Under the pieces are notes generated by a model. The model saw only the letters and a program-made list of their open reading frames with translations. It was not told where the DNA came from and did not search any database. DNA of 8,538 nucleotides from Pyrinomonadaceae bacterium. Its GTDB lineage: Bacteria; Acidobacteriota; Blastocatellia; Pyrinomonadales; Pyrinomonadaceae. Numbering within the stretch: position 1 is the stretch's first letter; the number at the start of each line of letters is the position of its first letter. Both the position numbers and the translations under genes were made by a program. The stretch lies in contig JACCRA010000691.1 of the NCBI GenBank assembly GCA_013813825.1, positions 1 to 8,538 of the forward strand. Reading direction: 5' to 3'. Shown piece after piece: positions 1-6,150 of this stretch.

Positions 1-318
1 GGCCGCAAAGGGTCGGTTCTTCCAGCTAAACTTCCTTATCACTGTTAGTAGCGTCACAATATCCATAGCAGAGACTTTTACCGCTCCTCGCGGCAAAACC
101 AACCCTCGCCGGAGCATAGTTTAATGAAACAAAAAAGTTTCAACTGTTTCATTCTCTCGTTCGGAAACAACAGGATCGCTCTTATCGAACACCAGCGCTC
201 ATGGGTAATGATTGTGACTGATCAGGTGGCAGACCTGTACATCAACTTCCCAAATTTCTTTGTCAGGCAGATGGCCCCTGATGACACGTCGGATGCATGG
301 GGATTTAAAACTTAAGGC
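1..318. other. Left-edge region without a confident gene
   Basis: No recognised gene lies here. A 63-codon plus-strand frame runs from ATG 124 to TAA 315, with GGAG nine bases before the ATG; its product shows no family motif I recognise and has no signal peptide or membrane helix. It would end three bases from the convergent stop of the exonuclease gene. The opposite strand is also nearly open across the same stretch, interrupted by one TGA, so the strand of any real coding is unclear. A short inverted repeat (TGAAAC 125-130, GTTTCA 137-142) sits at the start of the frame. It could be a small gene, a decayed gene or non-coding sequence. Confidence 0.25.
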
Positions 319-1266
319 TCAAGCCGGCTTTAGTTGACCCCACAACCGCACGCCCGACGCAGTCGCTTCCAGCCGACGCGCCGCGTTGAGTTTGACCAGA
401 CCCCGTTCGCAGAGTCCAGCGATAGCGAGCTTCGCGGTCTCCTCATCTAAATCCGTCTCCGCACCCAACGCCTGATCAACGATCCAGCCAGCTAATCCCA
501 CTCGCTCGCTATCCACTGAAACAACCAGACGCTCTGGGCTATAACGCCCGGCCAATTCAGTCACCACGCCGAGCAAAGCGATGGCGGGTGCTTGCAGCCC
601 CTCTGCCGCAAATGCTTCCGCACCCGCAGCTTTTGGTCTTTCAGCGAGACTTGGCCCGGGATGTACAGCATCACTCAAGGGCAGTGACGTTTGTGGCGAT
701 TGGACCATCTCCCTCAGTTGATAACTACCCGACAACCCCCTCGCTCTTTGATCTTCGTAAAGCATCAACGTGCAGACCGCGTCCAGCGCGGCGTAGCGTA
801 ATTGCTTTATGTTGAGCGGCCGCCGGGACCAATCGCTGCGCTGTTCACTTTTGTCGAGTTGTACTCCGAGGTGGGTCTGCGCCTGCGCCTGAAGTGAATA
901 GCGTTTCTCGCCGCCACGCCGCGCCGCCAGCATCGTGTCGTGAATCGGGGAGGTGTGAATGCGGAAGTGGCGCGAGAGGCGCACCGCATCGTAGGCCGCG
1001 TTGTGGATTGCTTTCGTCACCGCGCTCAACTCAAGGCGTGGACGGAGATGATCGAGATCGAGTCCGGCGAGGGCGTCAATGACGGCAACCCGCAGTTGGC
1101 GGCCTTCGCGGAAAGCCAACTGAATGAGGGACACTTGCTCAATCTGGCGATCCCACCAGTTAACAGTCTCAATGTCGAGCGCCAGAGCAGGAGCCGCATC
1201 CAGCCGGGCGACGAGGGAGGTTAGTTCCTGCGGGCCGCTGATCAGTTTGATACTAAAGTCGAGCAT
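319..1266 (-). CDS. RNase D-like DEDDy 3'-5' exonuclease
   Basis: A 315-residue protein whose first 180 or so residues form a DEDDy exonuclease domain of the RNase D / DnaQ-like superfamily, which removes nucleotides from RNA or DNA 3' ends using two metal ions. Visible motifs: Exo I LDIET (Asp31, Glu33), Exo II NAAYDAVRL (Asp93) and Exo III YAALDA (Tyr158, Asp162), so the catalytic set looks intact. E. coli RNase D is about 375 residues and carries HRDC domains after the nuclease; here the C-terminal 130 residues do not look like HRDC. After a Pro/Ala-rich linker (about 190-225), the last 90 residues read like a small helical or winged-helix fold. The start at 1266 gives a full Exo I region; no Shine-Dalgarno sequence precedes it, and a putative promoter lies directly upstream, so the transcript may be nearly leaderless. 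The substrate (tRNA, other RNA or DNA) cannot be told from sequence. Confidence 0.87.
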   Translation of the reverse strand: MLDFSIKLISGPQELTSLVARLDAAPALALDIETVNWWDRQIEQVSLIQLAFREGRQLRVAVIDALAGLDLDHLRPRLELSAVTKAIHNAAYDAVRLSRHFRIHTSPIHDTMLAARRGGEKRYSLQAQAQTHLGVQLDKSEQRSDWSRRPLNIKQLRYAALDAVCTLMLYEDQRARGLSGSYQLREMVQSPQTSLPLSDAVHPGPSLAERPKAAGAEAFAAEGLQAPAIALLGVVTELAGRYSPERLVVSVDSERVGLAGWIVDQALGAETDLDEETAKLAIAGLCERGLVKLNAARRLEATASGVRLWGQLKPA

Positions 1267-1271
1267 ACAAC

Positions 1272-1299
1272 ATGATAATCGTCATCATTAACTGAACAA
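1272..1299 (-). promoter_or_regulatory. Putative promoter with Fur-box-like operator before the exonuclease gene
   Basis: On the minus strand a -35-like TTGTTC (1299-1294) is followed after 16 bases by a -10-like TATCAT (1277-1272, five of six consensus bases), placing the transcription start at or within a base or two of the ATG at 1266. The 19 bases at 1274-1292 match the classical Fur consensus GATAATGATAATCATTATC at 15 positions and fill the spacer between the two elements. The -35 match is poor (three of six), and an AT-rich dyad can resemble a Fur box by chance, so this is tentative. Confidence 0.3.
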
Positions 1300-1305
1300 T
1301 TACGC

Positions 1306-1482
1306 TCAGCCAGAACGCATCTTATTCAGCAAACATTTAGGATTAGCAAGGTTGGTCAGCAAACTGCGAATAAAGGCTGCGCTTGGCGAGTTGCCAATCG
1401 TGGCTTCAAGACTCAACGGACTCTCACTTTTGCTATGCCAGAGGTTCACTCCGAGATAATGGTCGCGTTCAGAGTACCTCAC
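1306..1482 (-). pseudogene. LysE/RhtB amino-acid exporter remnant
   Basis: A 58-codon open frame (GTG 1482 to TGA 1306) in the gap between the PEP mutase-like gene and the exonuclease gene. It reads YLGVNLWHSKSE, then SPSAAFIRSLLTNLANPKC, which I recognise as the middle of LysE/RhtB transporters: the end of the YLxYLGxxLWRS helix, a variable loop, then the family's strongly conserved xxF/xRGLLTNLxNPK segment. About 50 residues of a family usually near 205 remain. The N-terminal helices and everything after NPK are missing: the sequence ends in KMRSG and a stop, without the aromatic-rich helix expected after NPK. The 5' end overlaps the last codons of the upstream gene in another frame, so similarity probably starts near 1465-1460. 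Best explained as a deletion relic; a functional short protein is unlikely. Confidence 0.6.
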
Positions 1483-2251
1483 TTATTGAAAGTGCTTTAC
1501 GTCCAGCTTCTTTCAAGGCATCCATCATCTGACGGTACGGGTGAGGACCATAGCTAATGCGTGCCACTCCTAGGTTCGCAAGCTGTTTAAGTGAAGGTGC
1601 ATCAGGCGAGACCATGATATTGACGGGTATGGGGGAAAGCTCGCACAATTTCTCAATATGCTTGGCGTTCCTCAGGCCGGGAGCAAAAAACCCGCTGGCC
1701 CCGGATTCCGCATAGGCGGAGGTGCGCCGCGTGGCTTCTTCCAAGTGACTTTCATTATGGTGAGCAGGAGCGCTTTTCAGAAAAATGTCAGTCCGAGCAT
1801 TGATGAAGATGGGAATTGCAGTGTGCGCTGCCGCCTCGCGAACTGCCTTGAGACGCGCGCATTGATCTTCAATCGAATACAATTCTTCTCCACCGATGAT
1901 CTGATCCTCGATATTGATACCCACGGCCCCGGCTGCGATCACTTGCGCAACGGTCTCTTGCGCTTGTGCGGGGCTGTGGCCGTAACCTCCCTCTAAATCA
2001 ATCGTCACCGGCAGGTCAACGCTGGCAATAATCCGCTGAAGATTTGTGAGCGCCAAAGCAAACGGCAGCTTTTCGCCGTCGTTATATCCATGCGCGGCTG
2101 CCACCGACCAGCTTCCGGTGCCGATCACTTTGGCACCGATCTCTTGCAGAGCTTTAGCGCTACCGGCATCCCAGATATTAAAGAGGATCAAGGGATCGCC
2201 CTTGATATGAAGACTGTTCAGTAATTCGGCCTGTTCTCTCCGGGTTGTCAT
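1469..2251 (-). CDS. Isocitrate lyase/PEP mutase superfamily protein
   Basis: A 260-residue, probably cytoplasmic, TIM-barrel enzyme of the isocitrate lyase / phosphoenolpyruvate mutase superfamily, whose members cleave or form C-C or P-C bonds of 2-oxoacid substrates with Mg2+. Motifs in order: FNIWDAGSA (24-32), GTGSWS (44-49), the metal-site DLEGGYG (85-91), NIEDQ (113-117) and INARTD (150-155). The isocitrate lyase signature KKCGH is absent, and the length fits the short PEP mutase/oxaloacetate-hydrolase-like branch rather than true isocitrate lyase (over 400 residues). The substrate is unknown; methylisocitrate lyase is less likely because its KRCGH motif is missing too. The start is well fixed by AAAGGAG (2265-2259) seven bases before the ATG. 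It lies 108 bases after the ACT gene on the same strand and is followed directly by the LysE remnant. Confidence 0.88.
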   Translation of the reverse strand: MTTRREQAELLNSLHIKGDPLILFNIWDAGSAKALQEIGAKVIGTGSWSVAAAHGYNDGEKLPFALALTNLQRIIASVDLPVTIDLEGGYGHSPAQAQETVAQVIAAGAVGINIEDQIIGGEELYSIEDQCARLKAVREAAAHTAIPIFINARTDIFLKSAPAHHNESHLEEATRRTSAYAESGASGFFAPGLRNAKHIEKLCELSPIPVNIMVSPDAPSLKQLANLGVARISYGPHPYRQMMDALKEAGRKALSISEVL

Positions 2252-2359
2252 AGTTAGGCTCCTTTACGCCGCCTGCGTGACGGCTCGTCGTTCATGTTCC
2301 AGCAGCCACTGTTTACGCCACACGCCGCCGTCCGCACAAGTACCGATTTCACGTTATGT

Positions 2360-2749
2360 TTATGCGCCTCTTCTCCACATTTCAGAAACCGCTTGGCCTT
2401 TCTCGAAATCATCAACGACAAGAATCAACTGGTTTTGATGGTCGCTATAAATCACCTCTATATTGACGCCAGCTTCGCCCATCATCCGCGAAATTTTACC
2501 TAATTGCCCGGGTTGATCCTGGTGGAGTCTTTGAACCAGAACCTCTCGATCTTCAAGAACTTCAATTCCTTTTTCTTCGAGAGCTTGGCGGGCAGCAACT
2601 GTGTCTTCGAAGAGAAAATGCGCGATACCTTGACCAGCAAAGACGAATGCCCCGCCGCCCTCGACGCTCACACCGGCACGCCCCAAAGCCTCTCCCATTT
2701 CAGCTAAAGCTCCGGGACGATTTTCTAAACGGATAGCTAAATCTCTCAT
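2360..2749 (-). CDS. Tandem ACT-domain amino-acid-binding protein
   Basis: A 129-residue protein made of two ACT domains and nothing else. Domain 1 (about 1-66) opens with the classic ligand-loop pattern LENRPGALAEMGEALGRAGV; domain 2 (about 70-129) repeats it as QDQPGQLGKISRMMGEAGVNIE. Free-standing ACT pairs usually bind amino acids or related metabolites as regulatory sensors; no catalytic domain is present, so a partner protein would be needed for an effect. The start at 2749 is supported by AAGGTGA (2763-2757) seven bases upstream. That Shine-Dalgarno sequence overlaps the TAA stop (2764-2762) of the decayed osmC reading frame, so reinitiation after the remnant is possible. The ligand cannot be named. 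Confidence 0.85.
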   Translation of the reverse strand: MRDLAIRLENRPGALAEMGEALGRAGVSVEGGGAFVFAGQGIAHFLFEDTVAARQALEEKGIEVLEDREVLVQRLHQDQPGQLGKISRMMGEAGVNIEVIYSDHQNQLILVVDDFEKGQAVSEMWRRGA

Positions 2750-2761
2750 TACTGGTTCACC

Positions 2762-2983
2762 TTAAAGTTTTTTGCTCTGAACGATACTGATCTTTGTTTT
2801 TACAGAGTTTGCAATAAAATACTTCTCGTGCGCTAAACGATGTAGTTCAGCCACCTGCTCTCGGTGAAGGAATAAACTTGCCACCAAAATTGCTTTAGGT
2901 TTCAAAGTAAGCTTGGTCATTGCCAACTTTCACTCCTCATTTTTTCCCAATATTCCTTCGGCATTGCCTTCATAACGCTCTAC
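2762..2983 (-). pseudogene. Decayed OsmC-family gene (C-terminal half, in-frame TGA)
   Basis: One minus-strand frame reads VERYEGNAEGILGKNEE, TGA (2932-2930), KLAMTKLTLKPKAILVA, then VAELHRLAHEKYFIANSVKT before TAA (2764-2762). This follows the OsmC/Ohr fold: compare YSDNAEGIM, FTEVMLRPAVVIT and ELHGEAHRLCFIANSCNFPV in the intact gene at 6629-7105. The TGA probably replaced a glycine codon before KLAMTK. The N-terminal half with the catalytic Cys is gone: another TAA lies just before VERYEG, and upstream of it come an unrelated palindrome and the EamA gene. An ATG at 2920 restarts the frame after the TGA as a 52-residue peptide, with GAGGAG upstream, but it holds no active-site cysteine. Tyr replaces the second Cys (EKYFIANS instead of RLCFIANS). 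The branch differs from the intact copy, so this may be an old separate acquisition rather than a recent duplicate. Confidence 0.7.
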
Positions 2984-3019
2984 TTAGTCCTCATAAATTT
3001 AACCTATCCGATTGTTGTG

Positions 3020-3058
3020 CCACTGCGCGGCTAACGCCAGACTTCAGCCGCGCAGTGG
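3020..3058. repeat. Perfect 13-bp inverted repeat between EamA and the osmC remnant
   Basis: Arms CCACTGCGCGGCT (3020-3032) and AGCCGCGCAGTGG (3046-3058) are exact reverse complements with a 13-base loop. The element lies 17 bases past the EamA stop on the minus strand. No T-run follows the stem on either strand, so it is not a typical intrinsic terminator. Its GC-rich stem contrasts with the AT-rich flank (2984-3019), which suggests a REP-like or MITE-like dispersed palindrome, or a Rho-independent-like stabilising hairpin at the mRNA end. Confidence 0.7.
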
Positions 3059-3074
3059 GAGCAACCTTCAACTA

Positions 3075-4016
3075 TTATAATTGCGTTTCAGTCGCCCCAC
3101 GTGGTGAGCCAATATCAATCTGCCGTCCGATATTTTTGACAGACGTTTTCGGTTGCCTTCTAAAAGTAATGAGGCCGACGCTGCTGAGTATCAACGCCCC
3201 GCCAAAATACGTCTGTGGTACCAGTTTTTCGTCCAGCGCCATTGCGCCGACGAAAACCGCGACCAGCGGTGTCACGAGCGCAATCGTCATCGCTTTGGTT
3301 GATTCAACGCGCTGTAAAAGCCAGTAATACAACCAGAACGCCGCGATGGTGCCGACAATTGCCAAATACAAAACCGCGAAAACGGAGTTGGATGTCCAAT
3401 GAAAATTTAGCGGACTCCCTTCTTTGAAAAACCCAACTAAAAGAAGCGGAAGCAGTCCGCACATCATTTGCCCGAAAAGCAAACTTGCCGGATGCAACGA
3501 TGCGCCAAATGATTTGGTTAAGATGCTCGCTTCAGCCGCTGCAAACGCACCAGCAACTACCGCGACACAGCCCGCAAACGCCAGCCAATTATTGACGTGC
3601 AGTTGTTCAATGAAAATCGTCGCGACGCCGACGATGCCCAAGAGGAGCGCGATGATTTTGCGCCAGGTTATTTTTTCCTGCGGCAGATGAACCCGCGCCA
3701 TCACCAGCCCGAATGCAGGGATCGTCGCTTGCAGCACGGCCGCCAAACCCGAAGAGATATATTGCTCGCTCCAAAACACCATGCTGTAATTGAAGCTGAA
3801 CTGGAGGAAGCCCGTCACGGCCAGCAGTGTCCAATCACGTTTTGTTTTCGGCAGCGAAATTTTTTGAAAAGAAATAATAGCCAGCAATATCAATCCGGCA
3901 CTGATAAAACGCACTCCAGCGAAACTGATCGGCGGCAAATCCCGGAGACCGACTTTGATCGCAAACCAAGTCGTTCCCCAAATCAAACAGAGCAGCAGCC
4001 AGACAATAATTTTCAT
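3075..4016 (-). CDS. EamA/DMT-family permease
   Basis: An integral membrane exporter of the drug/metabolite transporter superfamily, EamA branch, expected to have ten helices in two repeated halves in the cytoplasmic membrane. The protein begins with the typical first-helix signature, MKIIVWLLLCLIWGTTWFAI, followed by RFISAGLILLA (helix 2); the second half carries the loop YYWLLQRVESTKAMTIALVTPLVAV, which is strongly conserved before the last helices. The 313-residue length from 4016 is normal for the family. A longer frame opens at 4127, but its first 37 residues are charged and lie inside the zinc-miniprotein gene, so 4016 is chosen. The start overlaps the DUF1272 stop as ATGA, which points to translational coupling. 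Substrates in this family include amino acids, nucleosides and drugs; none can be assigned here. Confidence 0.9.
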   Translation of the reverse strand: MKIIVWLLLCLIWGTTWFAIKVGLRDLPPISFAGVRFISAGLILLAIISFQKISLPKTKRDWTLLAVTGFLQFSFNYSMVFWSEQYISSGLAAVLQATIPAFGLVMARVHLPQEKITWRKIIALLLGIVGVATIFIEQLHVNNWLAFAGCVAVVAGAFAAAEASILTKSFGASLHPASLLFGQMMCGLLPLLLVGFFKEGSPLNFHWTSNSVFAVLYLAIVGTIAAFWLYYWLLQRVESTKAMTIALVTPLVAVFVGAMALDEKLVPQTYFGGALILSSVGLITFRRQPKTSVKNIGRQIDIGSPRGATETQL

Positions 4017-4210
4017 AATGATGCGACAGTCTTGTCTTCCGCGCGTCGCGGGCGGCGCACAAGTTCGCCGCCGCAGTTCGGACACATCGCTTTTATCTCG
4101 CTCGCGCAGTTCGCGCAGAAAGTGCATTCGTAGCTACAGATGTATGCTTCGCTCGATGCCGCAAGTTCCGCCGCGCACTTCTCGCATTTAATTCTCATCT
4201 CTAACGCCAT
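4013..4210 (-). CDS. DUF1272 small zinc-binding protein
   Basis: A 65-residue protein matching the DUF1272 pattern: CEKC (Cys9, Cys12), ICSYECTFCANC (Cys25, 29, 32, 35), CPNC (Cys43, 46), then GGELVRRPRR. The eight cysteines suggest two zinc sites. The function of the family is not established. The start at 4210 is supported by AAAAGGT seven or so bases upstream; a second Met (residue 5) lacks such a site. The stop overlaps the EamA start by four bases, and the PPOX-fold gene ends 32 bases upstream, so the three probably share a transcript. A regulatory or chaperone role toward the permease would be a guess from position. Confidence 0.85.
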   Translation of the reverse strand: MALEMRIKCEKCAAELAASSEAYICSYECTFCANCASEIKAMCPNCGGELVRRPRRAEDKTVASL

Positions 4211-4242
4211 ACGGTTACCTTTTCAACGGCCTGTCTTTCTAT

Positions 4243-4896
4243 TTACCTTGCGTAATTTCGTGCGTGAGCGGGCGGCTCGATCTCTTGCCGCAGACGCGGG
4301 TCGCTGACGGGCGGCGAAGCCGCCAGCCGCAAAGGAATCACGCCGGCCCACACGGGAAGCTGATAGTCTTCTTCATCATCGACGGGCGGCCCCGTGCGGA
4401 CTTTGGCCGAGACTTCAACTAGAGACAGCGCCAGCACCAGCGTAGCCTTCAACTCTTGTTCGTTCGGCGCGCGCACCTCAGCCCAACGCTGCGGAATGAT
4501 GTGATTGGTGAGGGCTTCGAGCGCGATGAGCTTTTCCTGCTTATCTTCAACTACAGTCGCCTGACCTAAGACGACAACCGAACGATAGTTCATCGAATGA
4601 TGAAAGGCCGAACGCGCTAATACTAAACCGTCAGTCAAAATCACGGTGACGCAGACATCAATGCCCTTCGCCAGATTGCGGAGCATACGGCTCGCCGCCG
4701 AACCGTGAAGATAAAGCGTCTCGCCGACGCGACCGTATCCGGTCGGTATGACATAAGGCTGCCCGTCAACGACGAAACCGACGTGACAGATAAAAGCCTC
4801 ATCAAGAATCTGATAAATCAATTCGCGGTCATACGCACCGCGCTTTGGCAATCGCCGCAGTTTTGTCCTGACGGTTGGGAGTATATCTTTGGTCAT
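4243..4896 (-). CDS. Pyridoxamine 5'-phosphate oxidase-fold (Nim-like) flavoprotein
   Basis: A 217-residue protein of the PNPOx-like split-barrel superfamily, the branch often annotated as flavin-nucleotide-binding or NimA-like. Visible family pattern: the N-terminal KRGAYDRELIYQILDEAFICHVGFVVDG region, PYVIPTGYGRVGETLYLHGS (barrel strands and the turn facing the flavin phosphate), CVTVILTDGLVLARSAFHHSMNYRSVVVLG, and a C-terminal helix with the ELKATLVLALSLVEVSAKVRTGPP segment followed by PVWAGVIPL. This matches the family along its length. It probably binds FMN or a related cofactor (F420 or heme in relatives) and may reduce or oxidise small molecules; it is not the PdxH enzyme of B6 synthesis. 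No Shine-Dalgarno sequence precedes the ATG, which follows a T-run. The nearby MocR regulator, itself PLP-dependent, often neighbours such genes. Confidence 0.88.
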   Translation of the reverse strand: MTKDILPTVRTKLRRLPKRGAYDRELIYQILDEAFICHVGFVVDGQPYVIPTGYGRVGETLYLHGSAASRMLRNLAKGIDVCVTVILTDGLVLARSAFHHSMNYRSVVVLGQATVVEDKQEKLIALEALTNHIIPQRWAEVRAPNEQELKATLVLALSLVEVSAKVRTGPPVDDEEDYQLPVWAGVIPLRLAASPPVSDPRLRQEIEPPAHARNYAR

Positions 4897-4958
4897 AAAA
4901 AAATGTTGGACTGTAAGAAGGCTGAATCTAAACTTGCTCGTTGCTGAGATACCCGATT

Positions 4959-5480
4959 TTAGCTAAGCATCGGGCAGTATTTTTCTTCGATGATTTTGAG
5001 GTGATGGATTTGATGACCGATAATACTGAAGCCCATCGCCAACACTGAAATCTCGTATTTCCAATTCGTGCCTTTGTTTTTCAGTATTTCATCATCAAAA
5101 CTATCGAACATAGATTTCGTCGAAGCGCGAACGATTCTTAATTCATCAATCAACTCATCGAGCGGGCGTCTTTCCGCGTTCATATGTGCCGCCAACAGAT
5201 TTTCGTCAACGCCTTGCGGAACTGAGCCTTCCTGTCTCGCAAAGAGCAAGCTGCGGTAAGACAAGATTCTTTCAAAATCAATGACGTGTTGAAGGATTTC
5301 TTTCACCGTCCATTTGTCGGGCGCATACTTTTGGCCGTCAAGCCTTGTCAAAAAGTTTTCGTCTAGTTCATTTAACTGCTGAACGCTATCAGCGAAAGCC
5401 TGCGATAACTCCACTTCAGCCACTAAGTTGATGTAGCGGTCGAAATACTGCGGCATCGGGTTGATGTCTGATTTCTTCAT
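4959..5480 (-). CDS. DinB-family protein
   Basis: A 173-residue four-helix-bundle protein of the DinB/YfiT metalloenzyme superfamily, whose characterised members include thiol-dependent S-transferases and maleylpyruvate isomerase. Seen in the sequence: KYAPDKWTVKEILQHVIDFER (His65, the helix-2 metal ligand), RSLLFARQE, and near the C-terminus GHQIHHLKII, giving the His-x3-His pair (156 and 160), so the usual three-histidine metal site is complete. The start is set at ATG 5480 (MKKSDINPM); the open frame continues back to a GTG at 5588, but that extension is rich in basic residues, crosses a palindrome and resembles nothing in the family. A further Met at residue 9 is possible. Neither start has a good ribosome-binding site. 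A short dyad (CCCGAT 4952-4957 / ATCGGG 4969-4974) overlaps the stop codon. Confidence 0.85.
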   Translation of the reverse strand: MKKSDINPMPQYFDRYINLVAEVELSQAFADSVQQLNELDENFLTRLDGQKYAPDKWTVKEILQHVIDFERILSYRSLLFARQEGSVPQGVDENLLAAHMNAERRPLDELIDELRIVRASTKSMFDSFDDEILKNKGTNWKYEISVLAMGFSIIGHQIHHLKIIEEKYCPMLS

Positions 5481-5566
5481 GCGTTTGTTTTGTGATGTTC
5501 GGTGATTGTCGCCTTCATTAACGGCATGACACCCGAGTTGGAGCGCCTTGCCAAACTTACACCGCC

Positions 5567-5590
5567 GCGTGTCGTTGAACTCAACCACGC
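5567..5590. repeat. Imperfect palindrome between the DUF1579-like and DinB genes
   Basis: GCGTG, a two-base bulge TC, then GTTGA-AC-TCAAC, then CACGC: a dyad with ten paired bases per arm. The two-base centre is too tight for a good RNA hairpin, so a protein-binding site or chance are both possible. It lies in the 129-base gap (5481-5609) before the DinB start, which holds nothing else I can identify. Confidence 0.35.
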
Positions 5591-5609
5591 AGTTCGCGAT
5601 AACTGTTTT

Positions 5610-6131
5610 TTAGGTTTGCCTGTAAAACGTCATATACCAATTCCATTCCCACGTTTCCCCGTTATCGGGCGAGAATGCCTGACTCCAAGTCGGAACATCA
5701 GGATTTGTTTTGTCCCACTGAAAGACGACGAGGATGGGCTTTCCTTCAAACACGTCCTTCGCGTAAAACTTTCCGAGATGGCCGTCGAAAGAGCCGACCT
5801 GGGGAACATCCAGCACGACCACATTGCTGTCAGCCCAATAGATGCTCCACAGTTTCGTCTGAGGATTGAAAAGGCGCAGAGTCATTCCTGCAAAAGGCAC
5901 ACCGTCAAATTCGGTGCGGTATTGATCGAAGTTTCCGAAGCCATTGAGTATTTTGCAGGCTTCGTTTGTAGCTTCAAATTCAATCCATTCCTTGCAGTTG
6001 TTAAGCCGCGTTTTGAGTTTCCTGTTGTGTATTCTCCATCTGCCGATCCAAAAATCGAAATCCTTCTGCGATGAATGCTTCGACGCAGTGATCTCCAAAC
6101 CCCTGATAGGACTAAATGATTGTAATTCCAT
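5610..6131 (-). CDS. DUF1579-like conserved protein
   Basis: A 173-residue protein with the look of the DUF1579 and related beta-barrel families: the opening motif KDFDFWIGRWRIHN, then GFGNFDQYRTEFDGVPFAGMTLRLFNP, LWSIYWADS, and a closing WSQAFSPDNGETWEWNWYMTFYR. The repeated W/F-rich strands and the final NGETWEWNW strand are typical of these small, lipocalin-like proteins of unknown function, often encoded near stress or signalling genes in environmental bacteria. No signal peptide or membrane helix is visible, so it is probably cytoplasmic. The start is uncertain: ATG 6131 is preferred because the DFDFWIG core follows 24 residues later; the frame also opens at GTG 6209, only 13 bases after the cupin stop, which would add 26 residues. 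Neither has a Shine-Dalgarno sequence. Confidence 0.75.
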   Translation of the reverse strand: MELQSFSPIRGLEITASKHSSQKDFDFWIGRWRIHNRKLKTRLNNCKEWIEFEATNEACKILNGFGNFDQYRTEFDGVPFAGMTLRLFNPQTKLWSIYWADSNVVVLDVPQVGSFDGHLGKFYAKDVFEGKPILVVFQWDKTNPDVPTWSQAFSPDNGETWEWNWYMTFYRQT

Positions 6132-6150
6132 ATAGTTTAGTATGGCCGGT

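Noticed and set aside
328..337. AAGCCGGCTT palindrome as terminator of the exonuclease gene
   Set aside because: It lies inside the last codons, is only ten bases and has no loop or T-tail.
940..1224. 94-codon plus-strand open frame
   Set aside because: Antisense to the Exo I-Exo II part of the exonuclease gene, which has intact catalytic motifs.
2805..2819. 15-base direct repeat with 6681-6695
   Set aside because: Both copies encode the same conserved FIANS segment in frame within OsmC-family sequences; homology of the genes explains it.
3597..4133. 178-codon plus-strand open frame
   Set aside because: Antisense to the EamA and DUF1272 genes; its product is Arg/Gln-rich without motifs, as expected of a shadow frame.
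4952..4974. Hairpin at the DinB 3' end as a terminator
   Set aside because: The stem is only six base pairs, overlaps the stop codon and has no T-run after it on the minus strand.
5502..6074. 190-codon plus-strand open frame
   Set aside because: It lies almost wholly antisense to the DUF1579-like gene, whose protein has clear family motifs; the plus-strand product shows none beyond the short stretch noted before 5609.
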